From Nitrospiraceae bacterium (GTDB lineage Bacteria > Nitrospirota > Nitrospiria > Nitrospirales > Nitrospiraceae), in the NCBI GenBank assembly GCA_919902505.1, contig CAKKRE010000023.1, positions 1-64,000 on the forward strand: a stretch of 64,000 bases of DNA, in the 5' to 3' direction. The position numbers and the translations under genes are program-made. Shown piece by piece: positions 35,300-44,578 of this stretch (the first letter of the stretch is position 1; each line of letters opens with the position of its first letter). The notes beneath the pieces are model-generated. The model was not told the origin of the DNA. It searched no databases and saw only the letters and a program-made list of their open reading frames with translations.

Positions 35300-35542
35300 A
35301 TGGATCCGCTGGAAAAAACCTCCCATGCCTGCCGTGCCGCCGCGCTCTCCATTGTGCCGGGGCTGGGCCATCTCTACATCGGGGAAAAGCGTGGCGGTCC
35401 TCTGCTCCTGGCCGGGGTGCTGCTGATTGTCCTCTGGCTGGCGCTGTTCTCGTTTGCCCTCGTCCCATTGATCGGGCTGGTGCTGTTTTGTATGGGAGAT
35501 ACCTATCTTACCGTCAGCCGCGATCGCGGCCTCCTCGCCTAA
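35300..35542 (+). CDS. Small two-helix membrane protein
   Basis: An 80-residue protein. SIVPGLGHLYIGEKRGGPLL resembles the TM2-domain entry loop, followed by helices ALLIVLWLALFSF and LVPLIGLVLFCMGDTYL. Unknown function; short but with coding-like composition and in the direction of its neighbours. Confidence 0.55.
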   Translation: MDPLEKTSHACRAAALSIVPGLGHLYIGEKRGGPLLLAGVLLIVLWLALFSFALVPLIGLVLFCMGDTYLTVSRDRGLLA

Positions 35543-35570
35543 CCAAGCCGCCCATCCTCAGAAAGGGAGC

Positions 35571-36428
35571 GTGGACCGTATCATGGCAAAATGGCTCCGT
35601 CTCGGGTCACGCTCGCTTCTGCTGTTGTGTCTGTTCGCTTGGGTGATGGCGGGCACCGGCGAGGCTGCCGAGAAAGTTCAGGGCATCCTGACGGTACGCG
35701 ATGCGTTGACGCTGCCGAATCACTCGGTCCGCATCGAGGCTCAACTCGGCGGGAAGGCCCCAGGTGAAAGTCCCCTATGGGGCGGCGTCGGCTTGCACCT
35801 GTCTATCGACGGCAAGCCGGTGGCGACGGCGAAGACTAATGAGAGCGGGCACGTGTCGTTCGACTATCTGCCGAAGATGCGGGGGACCTATGTCATCACG
35901 GTCTCGGTCGATGACGCGGCGTCCGTTGCGGCGGACAAGAGTGACGCGACACTCTGTGTGTGGGAGCGCCGGCGTCCGATCATTCTCGTCGAATTGGCGG
36001 CACTGATTCAGCCCGCAGCTCCTGACTCGACCGGAACGGCGGCTGAGGCATCCGTACAGCCTGTGCCTGATGCAGCCGACGAATTGTCGCGACTGACCCA
36101 GTATTACTACAACGTGGTCTATGTGACGGGCGGCGAACAGTTGCCGGTGGAAACCGCGATCGGGAACGTGCGTCGATGGTTGGAGTTGCACAAGTTTCCG
36201 CCCGGCTTTGTGGCGCCGTCGTCAGAAGGGCTGAGCGCTACGCTTGAGGCCTTCAAACAGGCCGGCTGGGCGACTATGAAAACCGGCATCGTCCGCACGA
36301 AGTCGTCTGCAGAAATGCTGCTGCAGCATCGATTCGAGGTGGTGGTGGTCCCCGAATTGCCCAAAGGCGAATTGCCGCGAAAGGCCAAGGCAGCCAAAGA
36401 GTGGAAGGATGTCAGAAAGAAGTTGTGA
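35571..36428 (+). CDS. Secreted protein with Ig-like domain and partial HAD-like fold
   Basis: About 285 residues from a GTG (or 281 from the ATG at 35583). A signal peptide ends near GEAAEK. Residues 38-130 form an Ig-like/fibronectin-like beta domain (NHSVRIEAQL, GVGLHLSIDGKPVATAKTNESGHVSFDYLP). Residues 165-285 resemble the second half of an LNS2/HAD-type domain: YYNVVYVTGGEQLPVETAIGNVRRWLELHKFPPGFV. The N-terminal DxDxT catalytic loop of a HAD phosphatase is not visible, so it may be inactive or split. No named family could be assigned with confidence. Confidence 0.6.
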   Translation: MDRIMAKWLRLGSRSLLLLCLFAWVMAGTGEAAEKVQGILTVRDALTLPNHSVRIEAQLGGKAPGESPLWGGVGLHLSIDGKPVATAKTNESGHVSFDYLPKMRGTYVITVSVDDAASVAADKSDATLCVWERRRPIILVELAALIQPAAPDSTGTAAEASVQPVPDAADELSRLTQYYYNVVYVTGGEQLPVETAIGNVRRWLELHKFPPGFVAPSSEGLSATLEAFKQAGWATMKTGIVRTKSSAEMLLQHRFEVVVVPELPKGELPRKAKAAKEWKDVRKKL

Positions 36429-36616
36429 GCGGTGTCGGGGAACGTGAGCGAGCGCGCACGAACGTCGCAGGGTCTTTTGGTTTGCCCGCGGCCTGTACTC
36501 ACAGGCGAGAAGGTATTGCGAGCGTTCATGGCTAGGGGACGATTCACTCCCGGGGCGAATCATGGTATGGTCAGCCCCTTGGTGGGCGTCATTTCATTGA
36601 AGGAGCAGGAGCCGGT

Positions 36617-37396
36617 ATGTTGTTAGAAGGGAAAAAGGGTCTGATCATCGGTGTGGCCAACAAACACAGCATCGCCTGGGCGATTGCCCAAGCTGCGGCG
36701 CGTGAAGGCGCGCAGATGCTATTCAGCTACCAGAACGAACGGTTGCGCGAAAACGTCGAGGAGTTGGTGCAGACTCTGCCCGGCGCGGCTGCTTGCGTGT
36801 GCGATGTCGGAGACGACAGTCAGATCGATGCGATGATGAAACAGGCTGCTGAGAAGCTGGGGCGGTTGGACTTTCTGGTGCATTCCCTGGCCTTTGCTCC
36901 GCGAGAAGAGCTCACCGGAGAATTCGTGAATACCACCCGTCAGGGATTTGCAACGGCTCTTGATGTCAGCGCCTATTCGCTCGTGGCCGTCACGCGGGCG
37001 GCGATGCCGCTGATGACGGAAGGCGGATCGATCGTGACGCTGACCTATCTCGGCAGCGAGCGGGTGGTACCGCACTACAATGTCATGGGTGTGGCCAAGG
37101 CGGCGCTTGAGGCGACGGTCCGGTATCTGGCGCACGATTTGGGGCCGAAGAATATCCGGGTGAATGCCGTCTCTGCTGGGCCGATCAAGACATTGGCGGC
37201 GCGTGGCGTGTCCGGTATCAGCAAGATGGTCGATCACCATCGTGCATTTGCGCCGCTGCGGCGGGCGACGGAGCAGGGCGAGGTCGGCGATACGGCTTTG
37301 TTCCTCGTCAGTCCCTTAGGTCGCGGCATCACCGGAGAGGTGATCTACGTCGATGGTGGGTATCACATTCTGGGGTCATTGGCCTCTGTCGACTAA
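36617..37396 (+). CDS. fabI: Enoyl-[acyl-carrier-protein] reductase (NADH) FabI
   Basis: A 259-residue SDR enzyme that completes each cycle of fatty-acid elongation by reducing enoyl-ACP. It has the typical divergent Rossmann start GLIIGVANKHSIAWAIA, the FabI-specific catalytic tyrosines (Y144 and Y154) with K161 in the Y-x6-K arrangement, and the ending GITGEVIYVDGGYHI. A strong AGGAGCAGGAG ribosome region precedes the ATG. It is not in a fab operon here. Confidence 0.96.
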   Translation: MLLEGKKGLIIGVANKHSIAWAIAQAAAREGAQMLFSYQNERLRENVEELVQTLPGAAACVCDVGDDSQIDAMMKQAAEKLGRLDFLVHSLAFAPREELTGEFVNTTRQGFATALDVSAYSLVAVTRAAMPLMTEGGSIVTLTYLGSERVVPHYNVMGVAKAALEATVRYLAHDLGPKNIRVNAVSAGPIKTLAARGVSGISKMVDHHRAFAPLRRATEQGEVGDTALFLVSPLGRGITGEVIYVDGGYHILGSLASVD

Positions 37397-37453
37397 GAAG
37401 CTAGCGGGGCTGCTCAGAGAGTCCCTGTCGCCCGCCCTGATCGAACCGATGCC

Positions 37454-38353
37454 ATGACGAGGCACAGGGGGGATATTCCTGCTTCGTCCATTTTGCCGAC
37501 CCTCTTCCTTATTCTTCTCACCATCGGCTCAGCCATTCCGTCCTTCTCTGCCGATCTCTCCGATCGGGAGGAGGACGGATTGCTGGGGCCTGTCCAGTCC
37601 GTCGAAACCAAAGAAAGCCTGCTGGTACAAACCGATCGATACGATCCACGCGGGCGCCTCATCGAGCGGATTCAAAGCGGCCTAGAGGCAGTTCAGGGCT
37701 TGTGGCCGCTGCAGTTTAGCTACCGCTATGACCAGGCCGGAAGGCGGATTGCCGAGGTCGTGCGGGATGCACGAGGCGATGTCGTGAAAGAGACCCGCTC
37801 GGTCTACGACGATCGCGGGAATCGCTCCGCCGAGCTGGCGGTCTGGGGCGACGGCACGTTCGAGAATGTCTCGCTGTATGAATACGATGAGGCTCATCGG
37901 CGGATAAGAGGGCTTCACTTTAATGGCGTACAAGTGATCAATCGAAATCTCTATGCCTTCGACAGTGCCGGACGGCTGGTGCGTGAGCGGTTCGAACGAA
38001 ACTATTACTACGATGCAGCCGGGGCTCAGGTCGTCATGAGCGATCGGTTCGATGCCGGTTATGAAGTGGCCATCGTCTACGATGAGCGGGGACAGGTGCG
38101 CGAGAAAGTCGTGTCCGATCTCCAGGGCCGACGGCAGGGCCGCTCGGAGTTTCGGTACGACGAACAGGGCAATCAGAACGAAGAGCGTATCTTCAATGTC
38201 GACGGACGAATCACGGACCGAAAAATCTACCGCTACGAATATGACGCGGTGGGGAATTGGATCAAAGAAGTGCTGCAGTGGTGGGAGGTCATCGATGGCC
38301 GTGAAACGCTCAAGCAGTCCTCCGTGAGAGAACGCCGCATTTCGTACTATTAA
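37454..38353 (+). CDS. Secreted RHS/YD-repeat protein
   Basis: A 299-residue protein with a signal peptide (about 14-33, ending SFSAD). The mature part is a series of YD repeats characteristic of RHS-type beta-structures: DRYDPRGRLIERIQ, YRYDQAGRRIAEVV, VYDDRGNRSAEL, LYEYDEAHRRIRGL, YAFDSAGRLVRERF, YYYDAAGAQVVMSD, IVYDERGQVREKVV, FRYDEQGNQNEERI, YEYDAVGNWIKEV. The protein is short and lacks a toxin tip, so it is not a polymorphic toxin in its present form. It is likely an isolated envelope protein. Confidence 0.8.
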   Translation: MTRHRGDIPASSILPTLFLILLTIGSAIPSFSADLSDREEDGLLGPVQSVETKESLLVQTDRYDPRGRLIERIQSGLEAVQGLWPLQFSYRYDQAGRRIAEVVRDARGDVVKETRSVYDDRGNRSAELAVWGDGTFENVSLYEYDEAHRRIRGLHFNGVQVINRNLYAFDSAGRLVRERFERNYYYDAAGAQVVMSDRFDAGYEVAIVYDERGQVREKVVSDLQGRRQGRSEFRYDEQGNQNEERIFNVDGRITDRKIYRYEYDAVGNWIKEVLQWWEVIDGRETLKQSSVRERRISYY

Positions 38354-38448
38354 CCTCCTGTGTTGAGCAGCACCCATGTCCGTGCCGCGGTGGAAACGAA
38401 CGCGGAGAGGTCGGTGCGGGACCAAAGGGTTTTGTGCCCACGTTGTGT

Positions 38449-38541
38449 TCATGGCATCGCGACCGGTGCAGAGACGGCTACCATCAGGATGGTGATCAAT
38501 CCCGCTTTCAACATTGCAGCTCCACCATGTCTCCTCCCGAT
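38449..38541 (-). pseudogene. Decayed start of a DRR-repeat secreted protein
   Basis: The ribosome site and signal-peptide region here (GGGAGGAGACATG, then an ATG at 38514 opening LKAGLITILMVAVSAPVAMP and a stop) parallel those of the intact minus-strand gene at 49226-49531 (GGAGGAGACATGATG, then LLKAGMIASLVMAVTAPAVTP). A one-base loss after the first ATG and the early stop disable it, and no Arg/Asp-rich repeats follow. It looks like a remnant of a duplicated gene. Confidence 0.5.
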
Positions 38542-38591
38542 GAGAGAGCTGTAGGGGGGGCGCCTGTTCTCCTCATCGCAGGGAACCCGCT

Positions 38592-39688
38592 CTACATCGA
38601 CTCTAAGTGCCTCAGCACCTCTTCGCCGACCAGCCTGTGCCCGGCCTCATTGTAGTGGGCATACCGCCGAAACGGAAATAGCGCCAACGGATCAGGGTGG
38701 GCAGCAAACACGGGGTGCAAGTCCACCACGTGCAGGTCGAGACGTCGGGCGATACCAAGCACCAGATCCCGGTCTTTGCTGGCCAGTTCGGAGATTCGAT
38801 ACCGCTCCCATGTGGGTAAATAGACAAACACGACACGTCCCTTCCACGTGTCGGCCGTTGCCCGGGCCTCGGCCAGAATACGCTCGAATAGTTGGAGGCT
38901 GCCGCAGCTGCCGGAGCTCCGCGATGGCGAAGGTGCTCAAGCAATTCGGCCGGTAAACCCTGTTCGGCAGGGTGTCGCTCATAGAACGACTGGACGGCCC
39001 GGCGGAGATGCTGCAACTTGATGATGGACTCGAACGAGGTCGGCGCCGGCGCCTCGGCTATGGCGGCATCCAGATAGTCCCTCAAGGCGCGATCGATTTC
39101 AGGTTGCCGTTCAAACAGATGTTGCGAAAATGACGACGCCACATACTTCATCAACAGCGGAGAATTCTTCTCCCATCCGTCGAGATCCCGCAAGTCATTG
39201 CCTTCATAGTAGAACCACAGCACCAGTTTCGGTTTGAGTATCGGCCCAGACTCTTTGAGCGCAGCCAAACTTGTCAGCGGGCCATGACTGTTCACGCCCA
39301 AATTCACCGTATCCGGATGCTGCGCCCGTATGATGGCTACAAATCCCTTATCCGACGGAACGCAGACGCCATGGGTATAGGAGTCACCCAGCGCAAGGAG
39401 TTCGGCCGGTCTCCGGTCCCAGATGCCGCGGGGATTGTGAAAGCCATGCTCATCGCTTTCATAGACGATATACTCGCCGCTTTCGTTGCAAAACACCGTC
39501 GTGGTCATGGCCATTCCCGCGACTCCCGCGACGGGGAGGAATTCCTCCTGTCGGCTGACCAACACGGATTGAATATGCTCCCTGGAAGACGGCGCGAACA
39601 ACACCATCGGAAAAACATCCGGATACGCCTTGACCCCATGTGCCCGCATATCCAGAACCACTTCCAGCCGCGACCCGTACGTTTCCAT
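38592..39688 (-). pseudogene. SGNH-hydrolase/acetyltransferase-like gene with a frameshift
   Basis: The first about 255 residues (from 39688) carry LALGDSYTHGV (GDS block), LGVNSHGP and LVLWFYYEGNDLRD. The frame then turns into nonsense; the correct C terminus lies in another frame ending at 38592, where VVFVYLPTWERY and AHYNEAGHRLVGEEVL give the last SGNH block. Translating the DNA shows that one base lost near 38915-38925 (CATCGCGGAGC) joins the two. A related protein would be a membrane-bound O-acyl or polysaccharide-modifying esterase. The N-terminal membrane segments may lie in the separate frame at 39705-39995, so a second lesion is possible. Assembly error cannot be excluded. Confidence 0.7.
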
Positions 39689-39704
39689 CCTGGGGAAAGC
39701 TCAG

Positions 39705-39995
39705 CTATGCTTGAGCTCCCAGAGAAGTGATCGCCGAACCGGAGTAAGCCAGCAGCAATTCGACCACATATAACCCGACAAGGATGGACACCCCGAAGAG
39801 CACGCTGTTGATCCTGAAGGATGCCGGCATTCGCACGCCGAGCCCCAACATCATCGCAAGTCCGAGCACGATCAGATAATGAAGCGACATTCCATGGCGC
39901 CAGACCAGGAACGCAAACAGCGCCACACAGAGCGTAGCCCCCCACATGAGCAGGATGCCGGCGAGGCGTCCTAATCGAAGCTCAAGATGTGCCAT
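39705..39995 (-). CDS. Small three-helix membrane protein (may be the SGNH N-terminus)
   Basis: A 96-residue protein with about three membrane helices (GILLMWGATLCVALFAFLVW, YLIVLGLAMMLGLGV, VLFGVSILVGLYVVELLLAY). It ends 16 bases before the ATG of the SGNH-like frame. In related families such helices precede the SGNH domain in one polypeptide, so this may be the same gene broken at about 39700. As drawn it is a stand-alone gene. Confidence 0.5.
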   Translation of the reverse strand: MAHLELRLGRLAGILLMWGATLCVALFAFLVWRHGMSLHYLIVLGLAMMLGLGVRMPASFRINSVLFGVSILVGLYVVELLLAYSGSAITSLGAQA

Positions 39996-40104
39996 TCGTT
40001 CGTCCAGCCCCCATGCGCCGATAGATGCGGTTCTGTACCCGCGTGAGCGTCTCTCACGGTATCGTTCAGCCGGTCTGAGATCGCCGTTTCCCTCGTACGC
40101 GCGA

Positions 40105-41307
40105 TCACTTTCCGTGCTTCGCCAAGATCGTTTTTATCGTCGTCCGATAGGCTTGCTCAAAGTGTTCCGGCCTGTGCTTGGCGGTCGCTGTCTCCCACGC
40201 GTTTCTGGCCCTGCGACGCAATGCATCGCCGGGCATCTCCGCGATCGTCCGTATTTCGCGTAGGATGGTTTCAATCGAGGCATCCGCTAAGAGCAGGCCA
40301 AAACCTTCGACATCCACGGAGGTTTCGTAGGTCACCACCGGAATCACCCCGGCAGCCATAGTCTCTATCACAGCCGCCGCTCCCGCTTCCGAACAGGAGA
40401 GAAACACGTGCGCAATGGATTGCTCCAAGATACTCCGAAACTGATCGCTGGATTTATCGAGCCAGCCGACGCATGTGATATTCGGTGTGTGAAATAGTTC
40501 GTCGCGATACGCGTTCACAAACTCCGGTTCATTGAGCACCGGCCCCACGACGGTGAGGTGGCACTCGGGCATTTGCGCGAAGGCCTCAAGGACCAGGTCC
40601 AGACCCTTATGGATCATGCCGCGGCTGCCGTACCACAAAAAGCGGTGGCGACAGGCCTCGAAATCTTTGGCTTCGAACCAGGGCCACGTCATTTGAGTGA
40701 TGGAGGGCAGTCGAAACATCGGCTTGCCTGAGTAGGCATAGGTGTTGATCGTGAACTCATTCCCGCAGGTGGTGAGGTAGTGCGCATGGTCGATGCCCAA
40801 ATGGGGCGTTTCCAATCGGTTAGCTGGAACGGTGATGCCCTTGCGCTGTTGGAAGGCCAGCATGCGATTCATTTCGGCCACGTTCTGGAAGACGGCCTGT
40901 GCGGTATCACAGTGAAAGATCTTGATGCACCTCTCGGGCAAATAGGCCTTGAGCCGTTGCAAATTGAATCGGACGTCTACCACCACATCATACGGCTTCC
41001 AGGGAATAAACCCCTGATTTTCGCAGTGAATGGCATCGACGTCATAACCCAGATCGAGGAAGGTCTGAGCCATCACCATGCCCTTAAAGTAGCTCGGGTG
41101 GCTGATGGGGACGGCCTCACCACGCTTCTGGCACAAGAAGCCCTCATTGTTATAGGAGATGAGGACGTTTCCTTTTGCTGTTCCTCTGGTGCGCAAGGAC
41201 ACCACGCCGCCGCGGAACTTTCGATCCACGGCGCGAAGGGCCATGATCGCTTCGCGGCACCAGAGCACTGATTGATAGCGCTGAAGATCGCGAAGTATGC
41301 GTTTCAT
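40105..41307 (-). CDS. Glycosyltransferase, GT-B fold
   Basis: 400 residues from the ATG at 41307, preceded by AGAGAGG; its ATG overlaps the stop of the upstream gene (TGATG). The C-terminal donor-binding half shows FLWYGSRGMIHKGLDLVLEAFAQMPECHLTVVGP and LSCSEAGAAAVIETMAAGVIPVVTYETSVDVEGFG, the latter corresponding to the nucleotide-sugar E-x7-E region. The N-terminal half has LISYNNEGFL and a His-rich pocket with HCDT. It is probably involved in surface polysaccharide or glycolipid synthesis. Acceptor and donor sugars cannot be inferred. Confidence 0.8.
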   Translation of the reverse strand: MKRILRDLQRYQSVLWCREAIMALRAVDRKFRGGVVSLRTRGTAKGNVLISYNNEGFLCQKRGEAVPISHPSYFKGMVMAQTFLDLGYDVDAIHCENQGFIPWKPYDVVVDVRFNLQRLKAYLPERCIKIFHCDTAQAVFQNVAEMNRMLAFQQRKGITVPANRLETPHLGIDHAHYLTTCGNEFTINTYAYSGKPMFRLPSITQMTWPWFEAKDFEACRHRFLWYGSRGMIHKGLDLVLEAFAQMPECHLTVVGPVLNEPEFVNAYRDELFHTPNITCVGWLDKSSDQFRSILEQSIAHVFLSCSEAGAAAVIETMAAGVIPVVTYETSVDVEGFGLLLADASIETILREIRTIAEMPGDALRRRARNAWETATAKHRPEHFEQAYRTTIKTILAKHGK

Positions 41308-42305
41308 CACCGACCTCTCTGCCATCCCTCTGGGATCGGCCATCCGACTTGCCGCCACCCGTCCACAGCGGCAATCCACTGATGGGAGTTCAGCCGCTGG
41401 GCGTCGATATGATGCATCCCACCCTGGGTCCAGAGCCTCCAGCTCGGGCCGAACAATGGCCCGAATGACGCGGGACGTTCACGATAGGTCGAGGGCGTCA
41501 GCTCCGTAATCTCGAAGGCGCGCACCCTGGTTCCATAGACAGGAAAACAGTCCTGCGCAAACCGGAGGATACGATTCCCGTCTTGCAGGACGCGGCCCGC
41601 CGGTCTTGCAATATGTGGGTTCGCCTGGATAATCGGCGACAGCGGATGTTCCTGCCAAGGGCCGCGAAGGGCAGGTGCCTGGTAGAGCCGAAGCGTGTCG
41701 TGGGCAAGGGCGGGGTTGGTTTCGGTGAATAACCACCAGCGATCGTCAGTCCTGAAGGTGGAACTGTCGGCAAACCGATGTCCTTGCAGCAAGGTATCGG
41801 TGCAGACCCACTCCGTCGGAAACGTCTTCGCTTCATACAGGCGCACACTCCCCGCTTGATGGGTTTCCGGAATCATATAGTATCGCCCCTGCCATTCAAA
41901 GACATAAGGGTAAGAGAGGTGAAAGGGTTCCCGGAGCACGATTTTCTGATAGGTCCAGGCGAATCCATCCCGGCTCGTTGCCCAGGCGATCTCCCCCCGA
42001 TCGGCATCGAAGTTATAGACTTCAAAAAACATGTGCCAGAGATCTCCCACATGAAGCAGGAAGGGATCCGCCACGAAGAGTGCTCTGACGTCCGACACCG
42101 AGTACCGGGTCAGTACTGGATTGCCGGTGCCTGAAGCGTGACGAAGCCGCAAGGGCGATGCCCCGCTCACGATTCCGATGGACCACTCCTGGTGAATCGG
42201 GCCCTGCGGACCCAGCAGGCGATCCGCGATCTTCGAAGGCCAATGCTCGCGAAGGTTTCGCTTCACATACCATTTACAGATTTGACGTAGTGCCGCTGCG
42301 GTCAT
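41307..42305 (-). CDS. GH43/32-like beta-propeller protein, GINT1 N-terminal-like
   Basis: About 332 residues from the ATG at 42305, which has GGAGGG four bases upstream; the longer frame from 42491 is discarded. The blades read FVADPFLLHVGDLWHMFFEVY, GEIAWATSRDGFAWTY, YPYVFEWQGRYYMIPETHQAGSVRLYEA, WWLFTETNP and RPAGRVLQDGNRILRFAQDC. This is the five-bladed fold of glycoside hydrolase families 32, 43 and 68, as found at the N terminus of plant glucosamine inositolphosphorylceramide transferases and in bacterial polysaccharide loci. Its stop overlaps the glycosyltransferase start, so both act in one pathway. Confidence 0.75.
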   Translation of the reverse strand: MTAAALRQICKWYVKRNLREHWPSKIADRLLGPQGPIHQEWSIGIVSGASPLRLRHASGTGNPVLTRYSVSDVRALFVADPFLLHVGDLWHMFFEVYNFDADRGEIAWATSRDGFAWTYQKIVLREPFHLSYPYVFEWQGRYYMIPETHQAGSVRLYEAKTFPTEWVCTDTLLQGHRFADSSTFRTDDRWWLFTETNPALAHDTLRLYQAPALRGPWQEHPLSPIIQANPHIARPAGRVLQDGNRILRFAQDCFPVYGTRVRAFEITELTPSTYRERPASFGPLFGPSWRLWTQGGMHHIDAQRLNSHQWIAAVDGWRQVGWPIPEGWQRGR

Positions 42306-42833
42306 GCACCCTCCGTTGCGGAAAGCGGGGGAAACTTCGGTTGCCGGTCCAATGGGTGCAGATCGAGCTCTGCTTCGTTCCGGAGTGGTGCCGACGGTCG
42401 GCTCGGCACCATACCGAATTGCGACGGCACTTGACCTTGCCTCAGCATACCAGTCGACCTCATACCGACCGAGTGATCCAGTTGTGCCCACACTGTCGTT
42501 GCACTCGTGTGTCGAGAAGGAAAAGACCTGTGAATCCCTGTTCGTTGCACCTTCGCCACCCAGGCATCACATAGGCAGCGATAGGACGATGGGGACGGTG
42601 TCGGATTCTCCCGCGAACCATGTTGTCCCGTGCATCCTGACCGCACTGCAGGGGAATGAGGCTTACGCGAGGAGAATTCACTAAGGCTCCGAGAGGCCTG
42701 ATTAAGGAGCCGTGACCTCGCCTTCAGAGGATGAAATATATATCTGACTTCATAGGGCATGGTCCACTGAGAAGGATCGTGCATGACGGAGTCATGCGCA
42801 GCCGCCCGATTGCACTCCTGGTAGGACGCGTTA
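42306..42833. other. 528-bp non-coding region upstream of the IS element
   Basis: No gene is supported. It includes hairpin-forming stretches: GCATGAC-GGA-GTCATGC (42781-42797) and GGCTCC...GGAGCC (about 42684-42710). AT-rich DNA (AAATATATATC) at about 42731 could hold a promoter. Confidence 0.4.
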
Positions 42834-44009
42834 CTAAGGAAGGTCTGATTTATTCCCTGTTGGTGATGTGCTATGAGGAGTGCAGCACTGAACGAGAGGC
42901 TCCCCATGCACCAGCAGACGTTTGCCGAGGTCCCGTTCGAACAGTATCGCAAATTCACTCGCCAGGAGCGGTTTCTCGACGAGATGAACCGCGTGGTGCC
43001 GTGGGCGGAATTGGTGGTGGTCATCGAGCCAGTGTATCCCAAGGCCGACGGGCCGGGCCGTCCGCCCGTGGGCGTTGAACGGATGCTGCGGCTGCATTGC
43101 CTCCAACAGTGGTTCAATCTTTCCGATCCAGCGGTTGAAGAGGCCTTGTATGACTCGCGCGCCATGCGGCAGTTCGTGGGCATTGATCTGGGGCGTGAGC
43201 CCGTGCCCGATGAGACGACGATCTGCACGGTTCGGCATCGCTTGGAAACCCACCAGTTAGGCCAGCAGCGTTTTGCCCGGATCGGGGCGGATCTGACGAC
43301 GCAGGGTCTGCAGGTGAGCCGAGGCACCATTGTGGATGCCACCATGATCAGTGCCCCCAGTTCACAAAGAATCGCCAGAAGGAGATCCCGAGAGGCATCA
43401 GACCAAGAAGGGCAACCAGTGGTACTTCGGCATGACGGCCCATATCGACGTCGACAGTCGGACCAAGCTGATTCATTCGGTGGCGGTCACGGCAGCCAAT
43501 GTGCATGACAGTCAGGTGTTACCGGAGTTACTGCATGGGCAGGAGACGCCGGTGAGGGGCGACTCGGCCTACAGTGGGCAACGTGACGTGATCCGGCAGT
43601 ACGCGCCCAAGGCCAAGAGCTTGGTCCAGGCGAAAGCGCATCGCCATCGACCGCTGAGTGAGGAGGAACGGACCCGGAATCGTACAAAGTCGAAGGTCCG
43701 TGCCAAAGTGGACATGCGTTCTTGGTGATCAAACGGATCTTCGGCTGGACCAACGTGCGATACCGCGGACTGACGAAGAATACCCACTGGTTGCATATCA
43801 GCTGCGGGTTAGCAAATCTGTACGTAGCGCGGCGGCTATTGTCGGGGACGTAGGCGACGTGAGTCCAGAGGTGGGCAGTGGGTCCTCGGCCGGTGGATGT
43901 GCCCCACAAACAGGCGCTCGGATCAGCAGATGCCCACTGAATTCGCCCTGGGGACCAGCCCAGGAACGGATTTCCGAATAGAACCGTGAATTAATCAGAC
44001 CTTCCTTAG
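42834..44009 (+). mobile_element. IS5-family insertion sequence with decayed transposase
   Basis: Inverted ends are CTAAGGAAGGTCTGATT at 42834-42850 and its complement at 43993-44009, with a few further matches inward. Length is about 1,176 bp, normal for IS5. CTAA and TTAG at the outer limits are complementary rather than directly repeated, so no clear target-site duplication is seen. The transposase it carries is frameshifted. Confidence 0.85.
42906..43853 (+). pseudogene. IS5-family DDE transposase, three frameshifts
   Basis: The N-terminal frame (42906 to about 43375) gives MHQQTFAEVPFEQYRKF, MLRLHCLQQWFNLSDPAVEEALYDS, DETTICTVRHRLE and [14 protein letters not shown]. The reading then needs two frame changes (through TKNRQKE) to reach [24 protein letters not shown] and [14 protein letters not shown] third change near 43715 is needed to reach [21 protein letters not shown] and a stop at 43851. 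Assembled, it is a full IS5 transposase with DDE residues in DATMI, GDSAYSG and a C-terminal Glu region. In this state it cannot be made without recoding. Confidence 0.85.
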
Positions 44010-44083
44010 CCGATTTCCCTCACGTTTACTTTTCAATCGTTCTTGCGTCTAACCCACAGACGATCAATGAAGGGGGGATGCCG

Positions 44084-44521
44084 ATGCCACAATCAAAAAC
44101 CATGTCTCTGTTGTTGGCCCTGGTTCTGGGGCTGTCAGGCTGTACGACGACGTTGATTCATGACGAGATGAAGCGGCCGGTGGCGACTGAGCGACATTGC
44201 GCGGGTAGCGAATGGGCGGACAACTCGTCGGTCGCGGTATTGCCTGTTCCGGTGGTGGCCTTTTTTGTGCCGCATTTTGATCTCAACAAGGTCAGCAGCG
44301 AGCCCTATCTCGGCCGGTGCGGTGACAGTACTCGGGTAGTCAATCGCGAGGTCTCGGTCAGCCGAGCGGCCTGCATTCCGGCGGGTCTTACTCGGATTGT
44401 GACCTTGGGTGTCTGGCAATGGTGTCCGTCGCACATTTCGTGGACGGCGGATCTCCTGCCCGAGGGTCCGAAGCCCACGGGGGCGATGCATGAGGCGTCA
44501 GCAGGGGGGCAGAAGCTGTAA
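44084..44521 (+). CDS. Hypothetical lipoprotein
   Basis: 145 residues from the ATG at 44084, six bases after GGGGGG; two other in-frame ATGs are near. The signal peptide ends with the lipobox LSGC. The mature part has hydrophobic VAVLPVPVVAFFVPHFDLNK, several Cys and a Pro-rich tail. I do not recognise a family. It begins the envelope-protein cluster after the IS element. Confidence 0.6.
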   Translation: MPQSKTMSLLLALVLGLSGCTTTLIHDEMKRPVATERHCAGSEWADNSSVAVLPVPVVAFFVPHFDLNKVSSEPYLGRCGDSTRVVNREVSVSRAACIPAGLTRIVTLGVWQWCPSHISWTADLLPEGPKPTGAMHEASAGGQKL

Positions 44522-44578
44522 GCGGGCCCTTCCACGAGGTATGAAGGGGCGGCAACATCAGTGACCAGGAGTGCATGT

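Noticed and set aside
37454-38353. Polymorphic toxin of the RHS type
   Set aside because: The protein is under 300 residues, has only YD repeats, no toxin tip and no immunity gene next to it.
37682-38452. 256-codon minus-strand frame
   Set aside because: Opposite the RHS-like gene, with no ribosome site. Its start region overlaps the remnant discussed at 38449.
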